DNA from: Paraspadella gotoi
Taxonomy: Eukaryota > Chaetognatha
NCBI GenBank assembly: GCA_051294375.1
Contig: CM119264.1
Location: 4,055,392-4,119,391, forward strand
Direction: 5' to 3'
DNA length: 64,000 nt
In this document: positions 23,226 through 34,680 of the stretch, one piece after another
Layout: every line of letters begins with the position of its first letter
How positions within the stretch are numbered: the first letter of the stretch is position 1
Made by a program: the position numbers and the translations under genes
Notes under the pieces: generated by a model
The model's database searches: none
What the model saw: the letters and a program-made list of their open reading frames with translations, nothing else
What the model was told of the DNA's origin: nothing

Positions 23226-24944
23226 TTTGTCTTCGTATAATTTTCCTTTCCGTCAATAATATTAGTTTTCCCACATCTCGTCACTTTACTTCCCGGTTAG
23301 GATACCTTTTTTCAAAGTGACGCCAATTGTGTTGCTCGAACATCTAACCACAAAAAAAACCCCCAGGATGTGCTGCTCACCGACTGATTAGGAAACGGGA
23401 GACAACAAAAAATAAAAGACCGAAAAATGAAGAAAAAAAAGGAAAAAAATCTGAAAACTTGTTTTCCAATTTTTTTCTTACCCAAATTAAAAATCGACAT
23501 TCGATGGAATTAATTTTTCCCGGCGAATCGCATCGATTTGAAACGAGATTCACTCCGCGTCACGCTGCCGTCCGCGTCGCCGTCAAACTTTTATTTTCAC
23601 CCGCCATTTTCTCTCTTCCCATTTTCTCAGTCTCTAACGACTCGACTCTTCGATCGTTTGCGTCCGGAATCGGAGTGACGACAAGTCGAATTCGATCTTT
23701 GGATCAGCTCCACTGCGGCGAAAAAAAATTTACTGCTCCCAATCCCGAATCTCGATCGCCGCGCGCCATTTTTAATCGCCGGCGCCACTGACGTTATCAA
23801 ATTCCTCACTCACCTCATCGCAACCTTCTCCCGCTCGTTGCCCCTCCAACCCATTTGCCCTACGATTCCCCCCTCAACATTTTTCGTTTTCTTAAGAGAT
23901 GAACGTATATTTCTATTAACTCGATTTCGCGAATCGTCCTCTCTCCCCGCCCTGCGATCGCCTTACGAAATTCCGTGACCGGCCGCTACACGCAACGAAT
24001 CCACATAATCGAAGTGCGAATCTCTCCTCCCCCCTCCTCGATGGACCGATTTTTGTTCCCCGTTAAACCCTAAAGTCGAAAATAACATCGATATATTTCG
24101 ACGAAAAAAAAAAAAAAAAAAAAAATTATGAATAACTTTTTTCATCACCCTCACACACATGCTTACACGCCCATTTTTTTCCTTCAATGATTTCTATAAG
24201 AAATTAAAAGTTGAACAAAAGATTCTTTTTCTTCCGCTTTCCTCTGACGTCGATTTCTTTTTTCTTTTGTTTGAAAAAAAAAAAACTCAAAAACCCTAGG
24301 CTCCGAAAGACAAAATAGCCATTTAAGTTTTTACTGAAAAATTGCCAACTTCAAAAAATAACTTTCGACAGTTGCTATCGGCCGCTCTCTTATATCCCAG
24401 AATCAACGTCGTTTCATTGTCGCCCCCCCCCTTCGCTAATCCAAAAAAAAAAAAAAAAGACAAATCACCAATTCCAATCACCTCCTTTCTCCCCCTCACC
24501 AGCGTTAATCACCAACTCTCGCTGCAAGAAACCTCGAAAATTTTACGTTTTTCGCTCGGATCGAAACTAAAAAAAAAAATCTCCGTCGCTGTTTTTTCCA
24601 ACGAGAATCTCTCCCTTCTCGCTACTCCCCCCGCCACTCTCTCCCTCAAACGAAGATTTCTCAGCGCTACATCGAGTCACCTTCGGATTCGGCTCATCCC
24701 CTTGTTAATCATCGCGGCTCGTCGTCGAAAAAATTCGAAAGTTTTTGCGAGAAATAAAAAGAAAGAAAATAATTTTCCGACGAATTCGAGGCTCGAACTC
24801 CGTTCGTCAACCGTCTCTCCAATTCCGACGGATCGAAAACAAAAAGTTCGATTTGAAGAAAGAGCCCGACTCTTTCGTAAGTTTGAAAATTCGCGATTCG
24901 TCTGTCATCATCGGTCCATTATCATCCCTCTTTGTCGGTTCTTC
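23226..24944. other. CpG-containing stretch, no convincing gene
   Basis: CpG-rich at 23520-23790, with GCGCCATTTT and CCGCCATTTT words as in promoters. A frame of more than 230 codons is open at about 24342-25043, but it contains no ATG at all, so it is not called. An A run of more than 20 bases lies near 24103. Confidence 0.4.
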
Positions 24945-25150
24945 ACGAAATCCTGTCAACTGTCCTCAATTTCAGACAAACCTGTCAGTGAGTCAAACCT
25001 GCTAAAGCGCTGTCAGTCACTGAAAAGATTATGTCAAAATTAATGTCAGAGATTTTTTTCTGTCAGAATTGTGCTTTTGTCATTCAGTCACTGTGTGAAT
25101 GGAGAGGTCAGTCTTTTAAGCTGAAAAAATTTGTCATCATCTAGAGTCAG
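24945..25150 (+). promoter_or_regulatory. Strand-biased TGTCA cluster
   Basis: About 200 bases hold eight TGTCA words, all on the plus strand, plus four AGTCA words. TGACA is the core bound by TALE homeodomain factors (MEIS, PREP, TGIF). Strict strand bias is also what a decayed tandem repeat would give. The word spacing is irregular. Confidence 0.3.
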
Positions 25151-25215
25151 TCATTGCAAAAAAAATTGGTGAGAAAACTGAATCCATTTCCAGTTTCCAA
25201 AATTTAATTGGAAAT

Positions 25216-25268
25216 GTCTCCACCCCCCTCACCCCCAAACCTACCCCCAAACCCCTTACCCCCCAACA
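25216..25268 (-). other. G-quadruplex-prone C-rich run
   Basis: The plus strand has five runs of four to six C within about 45 bases, with spacers of 2 to 8 bases. The minus strand therefore meets the canonical four-run G-quadruplex rule and the plus strand the i-motif rule. Weaker C-rich relatives recur at 25430-25480 and 26330-26390. Confidence 0.6.
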
Positions 25269-27204
25269 AAATGCCACAAATTATTCCACCTTGTTGTAAT
25301 TAATAAAACAACTTTGCCTATTTAATGTCATTACCGTCAATGCTGCCAATGAGCCTGTAATCAAAAATGATTGTTTAGTAATTTAAGTCACTAACCATCA
25401 TGGTAAATAAAAATTCTTCGACCCCCCAAACACACTCCCAAAACCCATCCACCCAAAAACCCTCAACCCTCAACAGCTTGAGTTAAAAATCTGCCATTTT
25501 TATCAGTCTCCAGTTTTCTAAACTCACTTGGTGTTTAACTGACTTATCATCTTGTATATTCAAATGAAGCAGTTTCTCACCAATCATCCTCCTTTTTTGC
25601 AAGGAGGATAATGTTTAGCTTTTATTCACAAAATATTCAATGTATATCTCTTAGAATTAAAATAAAAATGAATGGCTAAGTAATTTAAGGTGGCCGCACT
25701 GGAGCTAGAAAAGGCAAAAGTGATTGGAAGAATTTGGTGACAGTCACGTATTTTGATTGTCTGCTTGACCACAAGTTAATCGCCTCATACATAATGCATT
25801 TGCCACCGCAGGGTGCGCTACAATCAATTTCGAAATCGTATCAAATTCAAATGGAACAAAAATGACGTGCATAAATTCGGCCCTCCCCCTTTGTGTATCC
25901 TCAACACTGCACGATCTAAAAAGAGTGGTGACTGAGAAGGTTTATCAGTCCTTTATTTTACTGTGATTATTAATCAGCAGGTTTCTAGTGACATTTTGTC
26001 TTAGTCTGACAAAAAATAAGCCACCTTGACAAAATGATGCGGTTGATCCTGCTATCATTCTGCTTCATTATTAGTTACAAGTAAAAACAAAAAAAATTAG
26101 CTTTGCCATTCATAAAGTTTCAGTTCAGCTAACTTTTCATTTCAAATGTTCATACATAATTTGTAATAAAATCAAGCTGCGACAACAACAGTAATAGTGG
26201 CAACAGTAAAATGGTTACTGCTTATTTGTGGTAAAAAGTGAAATATACAAAAACTGAAATTAATGGCGTAAAGATGTTTAAGACTGCGAAATTTGTTAAA
26301 AAGAAGAAAAGCAGATTATAAAGTCCTAACTCACACTCCCAGCCCACCATCCCAATCACCCAATTCCCCATCCTGAATTCCCCTACACCAAACTATCAAT
26401 TATGGCAGCAGTGTGAAAACAACATGTTGATTAATGTGTTTTAAAAGTAAAATTTTACTTAAGAGAAAGTAAAGTGCATCAACGATATCAAGACGAAGCT
26501 CTAGGAGCTTCTATAGTTTTCTTCTACTATGGCAAAAAGACATCCTGAATGATTGGCAAGTTGATTGACCCAGCGTGACTATTGGCCAACTGACCGATTC
26601 TAAATCTTAAAAGGCCACTGTATGACAAAAGCATAAACCTTACTGTTTCAAATGCCTTCCTTCCTCCAGCGATGAACGCTCACTTAAGGAAGAGTCGATA
26701 TATAATTAGAGCTAGAACAAGAAAATGAGAATATGAATTCTCGCCAAAAAATAGAAAAACACGAAAAAAAACTCACTCTCCTCCTCCAACTTAATCACTT
26801 CTTCACTCCTTGATGCTGGAAAATCGCAAATTGTAATAATTCATGCTCCTCATAGTAGACGGACTATTAAGTAATCAAAACATGAGTTAGAACCTTAGAC
26901 ACTGTGAAATTGTAAATTACAATAATCATCAATATCATCTAACAAATGAACTGAAACTTAATCACCAATGTTAATTCACATGATATATCACCCACTCCGC
27001 CAATCATTCTAGTTTTCTATGTTCTCCCCCCTCACTATATCGCCAAATATCACACAAAATATACAAACTTTAATCACCTTGCTCAAATATCATCGCAATC
27101 CCCTGCTTACTTTTTAAGATTTTGAGCCCCGCAATTTGATTTGTTTTATATGATGACCTGTACCCCCTACCTAAACCCATTCTCTTCTTTATCCCGCTCC
27201 TCAC
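25269..27204. other. AT-rich, no gene seen
   Basis: Unique-looking AT-rich sequence without a coding frame. A short perfect inverted repeat, GAAGCTC/GAGCTTC with a 3-base loop, lies near 26500. Confidence 0.4.
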
Positions 27205-27495
27205 ATTCACGGTCTCAGCACGGTTAGCACTCTCATACGCACTCAGCACGATGACGTCTCACGCCATTCAAGCCTGATACCCATCTTGACCCAAGAGAGG
27301 GGCCCCAGTATATTAAGGTGATTTTAGACAGACGCGGGTCTATTACCCCCTCCTTCTTCATTCACCGTATCCTCTTGCATCCTCCTCCCAGTTTCGGGGC
27401 CGCGTTCACGAGGATTCAGTTCACCTTCCTCTCTTCTCCTACTACTCTTCCTTTTCTTTACCCTCATCTCTCTCTATTTTTTTTTTTTTTCATTT
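27205..27495 (+). mobile_element. SINE-like element, copy B with tRNA-like head
   Basis: A head at about 27210-27280 has an A-box-like TCAGCACGGTTAGCACTC and, about 50 bases on, a B-box-like CATTCAAGCCTGA. The body at 27315-27466 is the partner of 23070-23225. The element ends in a T-rich run at 27477-27490. Head, body and T-rich end fit a tRNA-derived SINE. With only two copies visible, the boundaries are uncertain. Confidence 0.6.
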
Positions 27496-27635
27496 AATTT
27501 TATTTTTAATTGACATAATTAAAATTGAAATTTAATCTTAAATCTAAATTTAAATTAAACATTGATAATATTTAAATCTAGTTACACGACATCATCTATT
27601 TCACAAGCACGAGCTTTCAATAATCTTCTTCCAAG

Positions 27636-27745
27636 CGCCGGACTTAGGAGAGCGCGCCGCTTTTTGAGCTCTCCACTTAAGCGCGCTCCCGAACGTGGGC
27701 GCGGCTTTACGGGGGCGCCGGCAAAGAATCCGGTTCCATTTGCAG
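27636..27745. other. GC-rich palindromic patch
   Basis: GGAGAGC (27647-27653) pairs perfectly with GCTCTCC (27668-27674), and CTTA/TAAG extends the stem. The patch is rich in GCGC words. A plus-strand frame of about 70 codons spans it without any recognised domain. Confidence 0.5.
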
Positions 27746-28047
27746 AGGAATGCGATGTTTTCTTCGTGGAATAACTTTGTTGTTTCGAAATGGAAGTGAG
27801 GGAGTTAAGTGGGGGAGTGAAAAACAAGGGTAGGAGTGAAAAGGCAAAGTTGGGTGGAGAGAAGATGGGGTTGAGGAACTGAGTCAAGTGTGTGAACTGT
27901 GAGATGTGAAGTAATAAGGAATTCCAGGAGTGAATGAGGAACAAAGAAAAGGGTAAACAGTAGATAAATGGAAATTGAAGAATGAAATATTCCACTTTTA
28001 AATTTGTAGGAATTCAAATGGCGAAAATCTCGAACTTTTTTGTGTCG

Positions 28048-28170
28048 ATTATAGCGCATCGGGTAGGATGATCGTTGAGTGTTTAGGGTAAGTATCATAT
28101 CATATCATATCATATCATAGCGCAACGGGTAAGTGTAAGGGTAAGGGTAAGTATCATGTTATGGTTGGGT
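28048..28170. repeat. Duplicated GCGCA-CGGGTA unit with CATAT repeat
   Basis: ATAGCGCATCGGGTA and ATAGCGCAACGGGTA occur about 69 bases apart, each followed by TAGGGTAAGTATCAT or GGGTAAGTATCAT. A CATAT repeat lies between them. The repeated word resembles a tRNA A box, but no B box follows at the right distance. The rest to 28974 is AT-rich, with a TATATATA core at 28215-28222 flanked by AGTCCG/CGGACT. Confidence 0.6.
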
Positions 28171-28974
28171 CAAAAGAAAATCGTTTGGAGCCACAACTCT
28201 TTAAGTCCGACCGGATATATATACGGACTCTTCGACGCGAAAATAAAGAAAAAAAATATTTTAAATAAAATCTTCAGAAATCCTTGAAGAGAAAATTGTT
28301 GTGAGAATTCTTTCTTCTCTCAATCTTCGGGTTGAGTTGAGGATTTAAATTTAAAATCTTAAACAAAACTTTAAACTTAAAAAAAACTTTAAAAATTAAA
28401 AGGGTCAAGATCGCGGAACTCCGCTTTTTAAATCTTAAGACGGAAATTTTGTATTTGTTTATTTTTTTTTTGTAAAGTGCTTGCTGCGATCGAGTAGAAG
28501 GAGGCGGCTGAAACGCAGCAGCAGCGGCAGCGGAGGCCAGCAGCAAGCAGACTCTAAGTTTCGTAGAAAAAAAATTGTTGCACGGAAAACGTTTATTTTT
28601 GGAAAAAAAAATAGCAGATGATCGTTAAGTTTAATGAGAGGAAAAAGTGAGAAACGAGTCCATGACTCATGATAATCATAGTCCACAAGATTTAGAAATC
28701 GTTTTACACTTTTAATCTTAGGAATCAAGGTTTTTTTTCCTTTTTTTTCCTTGAAAGTGGAACTAGCGATTAAAAATGTGAAATAATGAAATATTGTAAT
28801 ATAGCGTGTATAAATGATAATCAAATGATAAGTTTTGTACTACATCAAAATGCACATTTTGATTTCCGTTATTGCTCTCTGAGTTCCATTCAGTCCCGAT
28901 ATATTACATTCATATGGGCTTTTATCTTAACCAAGAGCATTGATCCTGCTAATCAAACATACTTTTAAGTTTAA

Positions 28975-29267
28975 ATGTTCAGCGAGAAAAAGAAAGCGAA
29001 ACGCCAAACAGAAAAACGAAACGGAAAAAAAAAGATAAAAAAAGTCGTTCTCGATGTTTGTGGCAAAAACTTTTGTGTGGAAAGGATAAGTAATGCGTTT
29101 TTTCTTCTTTTCTCTACCCTTGCGGTCGTCGGCGTCGTCGTCGGCGCGCCGCAGTCGGCAGCACCGCAAGTCGGCAGCCGCACAGTGCGAGTCGGACGGT
29201 CTGTAGTCGGCGTCGTAGTCGGCCCCAGAAACAGGGGGTTAAATTTCGATACAAAAAAGAAGAGGAG
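28975..29267 (+). CDS. Candidate 5' coding exon, unknown product
   Basis: An ATG at 28975 opens a frame that runs exactly to a good splice donor, GAG followed by GTAAGA at 29268. Its only stop, TAA, lies inside the donor and would be spliced out. The N-terminal part is Lys-rich. A hydrophobic segment (ISNAFFLLFSTLAVVGVVVG) at about residues 39-58 could be a membrane anchor, and Gly/Val/Arg-rich sequence follows. The 3' part is a GTCGG-rich imperfect repeat, which lowers confidence. No acceptor or further exon was matched. Confidence 0.25.
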
Positions 29268-29699
29268 GTAAGAAAAGAAAAAGATAGGAGAGGAAAAAGA
29301 AGTGAGGAAAGTTCTTTTCGTTTTTTTCTTCTTTTAATTTCTTTGTATCACAGTATCATGTCTGTGATTGTTTTATTTATATTCTCTCTCTACTCTTTCT
29401 TTCTTCTCGCTTTTTCCCTTCTCATTCCTCATGTCCTTCCGCTAGCTCCCTTAACTCCCTTCCCCCGCCTCAATCTTTTCCTTTCCAAAAGTCGAACTTT
29501 GAGTTTAAGGTATAAAGTCACAAAAAGTCCTTAAAAAAATGAAAGAAAAAACAAATGAGAGAAAGAAGGAAAAGGAAAAAGAAAGAAAAAAAAGAAGGAA
29601 GGCTTGCGATATTTGAGATTTTTCTTTTCTTTCTTACCCAGCCAGTTTTTGGAATTATTTTCTTGGCTTTTTTTAGTTTAAGATCTTCCTTTTTTTTAC

Positions 29700-29812
29700 T
29701 AAGTTCTCGCTCTCTCTCTTTTACGTTCGTCTCTCTCTCTCTCCTGCTCCTCTCACATCTCTCTCTCTCTCTCTCTTCTCTCTCGGTCGGTCTCATCTCT
29801 CTCTCGTCTCGT
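29700..29812. repeat. CT tract
   Basis: Interrupted CT repeat. Confidence 0.9.
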
Positions 29813-30469
29813 CTGCTTTTTTTAAACTTCCTCCTTTCCCGAGCCGTGTTTCCGTTCGCTAAAGCGACGTTTGGTAGTATATGTGTCGACGCGAAAACTC
29901 ATGCAGAAAAAAGGTGTACGAAAGAAAAAGAGAAAGAATAAAAAAAGAAAAAAAACTTTGTTGCGAACCAATTGAATTCGTGTCGACTGAAGAACTTTTC
30001 TTTTTCTTTAAAAAAAAAAAGATAAGATGCGGAAAAGTTGGCGTCTCGTTGCGGAGTTGAAAAACCCTGCGCCAGTGAACGTTGGATTTCACGGTGGATT
30101 ATGTGAAAGACTGGCGGTGAATGACTGGAGATTTTGAGAACGATTGTTGAAATGTCAAGAGGTTATGGGCAGTAATGGTTTGTTAAGTAAATGAAGGCAA
30201 TCCGCGGCTGAAGTTAGGTGATTTAAATTTAGGAGCAATTTTTTAAAATTTGTTGAGCTTAAATTTGGTCGTGAATTCATTTGATATTTGTCGTTTTTAT
30301 AAATTATTAGTAAATTATGAAATAATTTTTATATTTATAGTGTTTGAACCGGTTTATAGATTTTCATGAACCTTTAAATTTTTTTATCATTTCTATGTCG
30401 TGGACATATAACTTGACAACCTCCTTAGCCCCGCGCAGACTCCGCGACATCTACTGTCACAACGATCGA

Positions 30470-30630
30470 NNNNNNNNNNNNNNNNNNNNNNNNNNNNNNN
30501 NNNNNNNNNNNNNNNNNNNNNNNNNNNNNNNNNNNNNNNNNNNNNNNNNNNNNNNNNNNNNNNNNNNNNNNNNNNNNNNNNNNNNNNNNNNNNNNNNNNN
30601 NNNNNNNNNNNNNNNNNNNNNNNNNNNNNN
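30470..30630. other. Assembly gap (161 N)
   Basis: Unsequenced, with ordinary unique sequence on both sides. The flanks (29813-31329) are AT-rich, and no gene was recognised. Confidence 1.
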
Positions 30631-31329
30631 CCGCCACTTTGGTTCATCGCATTCTTTTTACTTTCTTCTTCCTAATTTTATGAACATAAAGGTTTTAATG
30701 TTTATGATTAAATCGACTACTTTGATTATGATTTGTATCAATTCTTAAATATTTAATAATTATAATCGCGATTGAAATTAAGTTTATTACGGGAGCGCCA
30801 ACAACTACTACGATTAATTCAATAATTAAATAATAAAGTATAATACTAGAATTCAATAACACAATGATATAGTATAATACTGCAGGACTACATACCTACT
30901 AATCGCGTGTTTGTCTGATTTTTTTTAGCTCCTCTTCCTCCTCCCCTTGCCTCTCTTAATGCTGCTCCTCTTCTTCCTCCTTTTTACCTCTTTTTCATTT
31001 GAGTTTTAAAAACGCGCGTTCTAACATTTGAAATCTTCTCTCATGATACTTTTAATATTTATTTTTTAAAGCTTAAAGTCAGAAAACTTTCGCGTTTCCA
31101 CCCGACTAAAATTATCGAAATATTTACGGAATAAGAAAAAAAAAATCCGCGAGACTGGATTTAAGCTCATCTCTTTCCTTTCCTCTATTTCTTTCCTTCC
31201 TTTCCTTTCCTCCTTTTCTTTTCTTCTTACAATCTCTCCTCAATCCAAATTTCCTCTCCCGCCTCCGCTCGAAATTCCGCCATAACTCCCTGATCCACTT
31301 TTCATTGGTTTTCATTTAATGGTTTGAAG

Positions 31330-31354
31330 NNNNNNNNNNNNNNNNNNNNNNNNN
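31330..31354. other. Assembly gap (25 N)
   Basis: Placeholder-length gap inside pyrimidine-rich DNA; the following frame to 31686 is Ser/Pro/Leu-rich from composition alone. Confidence 1.
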
Positions 31355-31689
31355 TCTTTCTTATCTCTGCGCCTTCTCTTCCATTCTTTACACATTCCTT
31401 CCATCACTCTTCAGGGCCTATACATTGCCTCTCTATTGCCTCATCTCCTTCCCATTCCTCCCTTCCTGTCCTTCTCTTCATCTACAAATATTTACCCGGA
31501 CTCATTGCAAGCCGTCCCACTAATTCCTCATATCTAACGAATCACTTCTCCAGTCCCTATAACACCCTTAATTTACCCACACCTCTTCTATCACCTTCTC
31601 AGTCGCCGGCGCCGTCGCGCGTTGGCGCGTCTTCTCACACTCGCCTCCCATCCCTATTAGTCTTCGAAGTCTACTCTTTAGGGTAAAAC

Positions 31690-34600
31690 AAAGACTTTTT
31701 AAAAAAAAGTTCCGATTTCCCAATGCTTTAATTGTGCCTATTAAAATTTACAATCATTGACTACTCTATCCTTAGGAAAAAGTTGAGAAAAACATTTTTT
31801 TTAAAGCTCATCTTACTCCAATAAAAAATATACCAAAACACTGGAGCGTAAACACATTCTCAAATATTGTTGGTATGCCCCCTCGGCATTGCACCACTAG
31901 TCCTGCATCTCGTACTGGCATCGCTCGTTCCGTCAAAGGCGCAACTTGTGTAGGTAAACGCAAGGTGCAAAAATGTTTTTTTTCCACACACTTTAGCGCA
32001 CAATTCTTTTCAGCCCGATGTCGAATGCCTCGCGCTGGCCTTCCTCCCCCGCTTCTTCAAACCATTAAGAGATCGTAATGAGACCATGAAAAGTGTCATT
32101 CAAGTTGGAGTTCACCTAGTGCGGTGAAATCGTTCGAGAGCAGCGGAAGACGGAGCAGATGGTAACAATATTTGGACTTGACCTTTGAGAATGTTGAATA
32201 CCAAAGAAGAAAGAAAGGAGGGCTGATAACGGTATAAAGGATAGTGAAGAGAATAGAGAAAGGAAAGAGATGCAAGCTTAATTCACCACAAGATCTCTAA
32301 AGAGAGCAGAGAATTGTTATTATATTTTATCTTATATATTTTAATACACTCCGTAACATATTTGAAAGTATAATAGCAAATATAACAGTATACGGAGATG
32401 ATTGTAGACAGCGTAAAAGCTGTTATTCTGTCACTGAAGCTTTAACAACATCATAATTAAATATTCAAACAAATATGAGTATCACATGGAGAGATAAAGA
32501 TTTCATAATGTATAAAAATTTTGGCCTACGCTGAGCGTTCTTAAATCAATACTCACAGCTGAATAGGAATGCTAGCACGAATAATGAGAAAGAGAGAGCA
32601 ACGCATGAGAGAGCAGAAATTTATTGAATGTGATAGGACAAGGGACGAGAGACAGCACACGTGAGATTTTTTAAAATACTCCGAGAGCAAGTTTTACGAG
32701 AGTAAATCACGCGATCCACTTAAGGATTATAGAACAGTGTTTCTCTCTAACGCAGAAATTAAATCTATTATCATGCTAGATAGTGTATAATTTAATTGAT
32801 AAAAGAGAGAAATTTCTATGTATATCGATACTACAAAATCAATCCTTAACTTTTTTTATGAGGGTATAGGAGATGAATTTAACGCATAAGAATGCAGTAC
32901 GTATTTTACCTGTGCCCGATCCTTGGCCCAACTCGTTAAAATTAAACATTAAAGTTCAATTCACAAAAAAATCAAGCGCGATTAATAAGTCTTTTTTAAG
33001 GGCCTTTTCCATCTATAATATAATATAATATTTAATAGAGAATTGATACAATTCTATTTATTAAGCAGAAGATAATTACGATTATAATATCGTATTGAGA
33101 ACATTAAATATATACGCGTGTATGGCGTAGACTAATAAAAAGATTATTTAGAGACAAATATCATGCTCTAATGTCGGCAATCTGTTCCTAACAGAAAATA
33201 ATGTAACTCTAATATATATTTGAGAATTTTAGAGTTAATATAGAGTGCGTAAATAATGATCTCTTAAAATTTACATTAATACACCACCTTAACTGACATA
33301 GTCCTCCCCCCTAATTTTACTACTAACTAATTAAGATAAAATCAAATCAAATTATATGATTAATTAATTTAATTATATTCCAATAATAAAAGAATTAGGT
33401 TATATTTAATAAAGTTTATATTCCATGCTATTTGAGTACATCATCATTCGAGTATCGTCCTTTAAAATTGCAGTCAGCGACACGTTATTTAATGTTCTTG
33501 TTCTAGGGCATTTTATGCAAAACAAACAACATATCGACAGTTAGATGGCAAAATATAAAGTCATTGAGCGAGCCGCAGGCGGGCAACAAGCTCCGTCACT
33601 GACGCGTTCAAGATTATAAGTAGTGGGCTGGATATTATATATCGTCTTTCTTCCTGAGGTCTTACCGCCTCACACATTCTTTGCGGGCTCCATTGGCAGG
33701 TATTTGTTCGTCTTATCTTCGCACACAACTTGTAGTTCGTACATATATCTTATTTTTTTATTTCATTTTTTGTACACAAAATTAGTGTGATATCATAGCG
33801 GACGTGCGCAGGAGTGTTCATAATTAGGCTCTACGTAATCTCATCCCAAGATCTTTTATTCAAAAATTCCTCTCATGTTTCTATTGATCGAATCTTAATC
33901 TAATTGGTATTTGTTAAATTTGTAGGCTTTTAAACTGAACAACAAATTAACACCGATTTTCTCTAGCACTTATTATGTGTGCTCGGCAATGATCGACCTC
34001 AAAAGTCTCTCTTTTCTCCGATTTCTTATCTCAAAGGGGCTCTCTTTCGCAGAAAACGAGCTTTCCAGGCTAATGGCGGGGTGTCATATGCGTCTGTCCA
34101 GATCTTGCGACTTTTTCTCATGCTCACACCTCTCCTGCGCCAACATGTCCAAACATTCGGGCTGCAAAGCAGAAAATTGCGCTAAAGCGTTGAAAAAATA
34201 CTATTCACACCTTCCGTACCAACAATGTCGCTTTACCGAAGAGCATGCCCAGATCTCGCAACGACAATGCCAGGCCAGTGGTCACATGCCCGAGCGGACA
34301 GCCAATACCAAAATATTGAAGGGCCTCCCAATGTTTCTAACTCCGTCCCGTCCTCTCCGCATATGTCCTTTCTCATGTCTATTATTTTTTTTTATTGTGT
34401 AATTATTACAAAATGAAACTATTTAATATTAATATAAGAAGATGATATTATCTAAGCCTTTTTTCCTAAGATAGATGTGGTAGGAATATTGTAATCAACT
34501 ATTATTTAATGTAAAAAACAAAGCTGCGCATAAACGAATAAAAGCCATTGAAACATCGGAGACTTGTTATTCTAAAGAAAAAAATATTGCGCTCTGACTG
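31690..34600. other. AT-rich stretch, no gene recognised
   Basis: Nearly 3 kb of unique-looking AT-rich DNA. A Cys-containing frame of about 140 codons at 33977-34402 is no longer than expected by chance at this composition and matches no domain I know. Confidence 0.4.
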
Positions 34601-34680
34601 TAGACAGGGCGCGAACCCGGGTCCCTTTGGGTAGAGAATTATAAGCTCCACTCACGCTACGTGGCGGCGGCGGGGGCGCA
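34600..34680 (-). mobile_element. tRNA-like SINE head or tRNA relic
   Basis: Read on the minus strand, an A-box-like TAGCGTGAGTGGAGC is followed about 35 bases later by a strong B-box match, CCGGGTTCGCGCCCTG. The anticodon arm cannot be folded into a normal five-pair stem with a seven-base loop, and the conserved A of the T loop is C. A functional tRNA is unlikely. Confidence 0.4.

Noticed and set aside
24342-25043. Open frame of more than 230 codons
   Set aside because: It contains no ATG anywhere, begins at a TTG, and its composition follows a G-poor strand. No domain or splice support.
28083-28165. TAGGGTAAG words as interstitial telomere repeats
   Set aside because: There are too few and too irregular units; a local duplication explains them better.
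33977-34402. Cys-containing frame of about 140 codons
   Set aside because: Several frames of this length are expected by chance at this base composition; no domain or splice sites.
34600-34680. A functional tRNA gene
   Set aside because: The anticodon arm does not fold to five pairs with a seven-base loop and a conserved T-loop base is changed.
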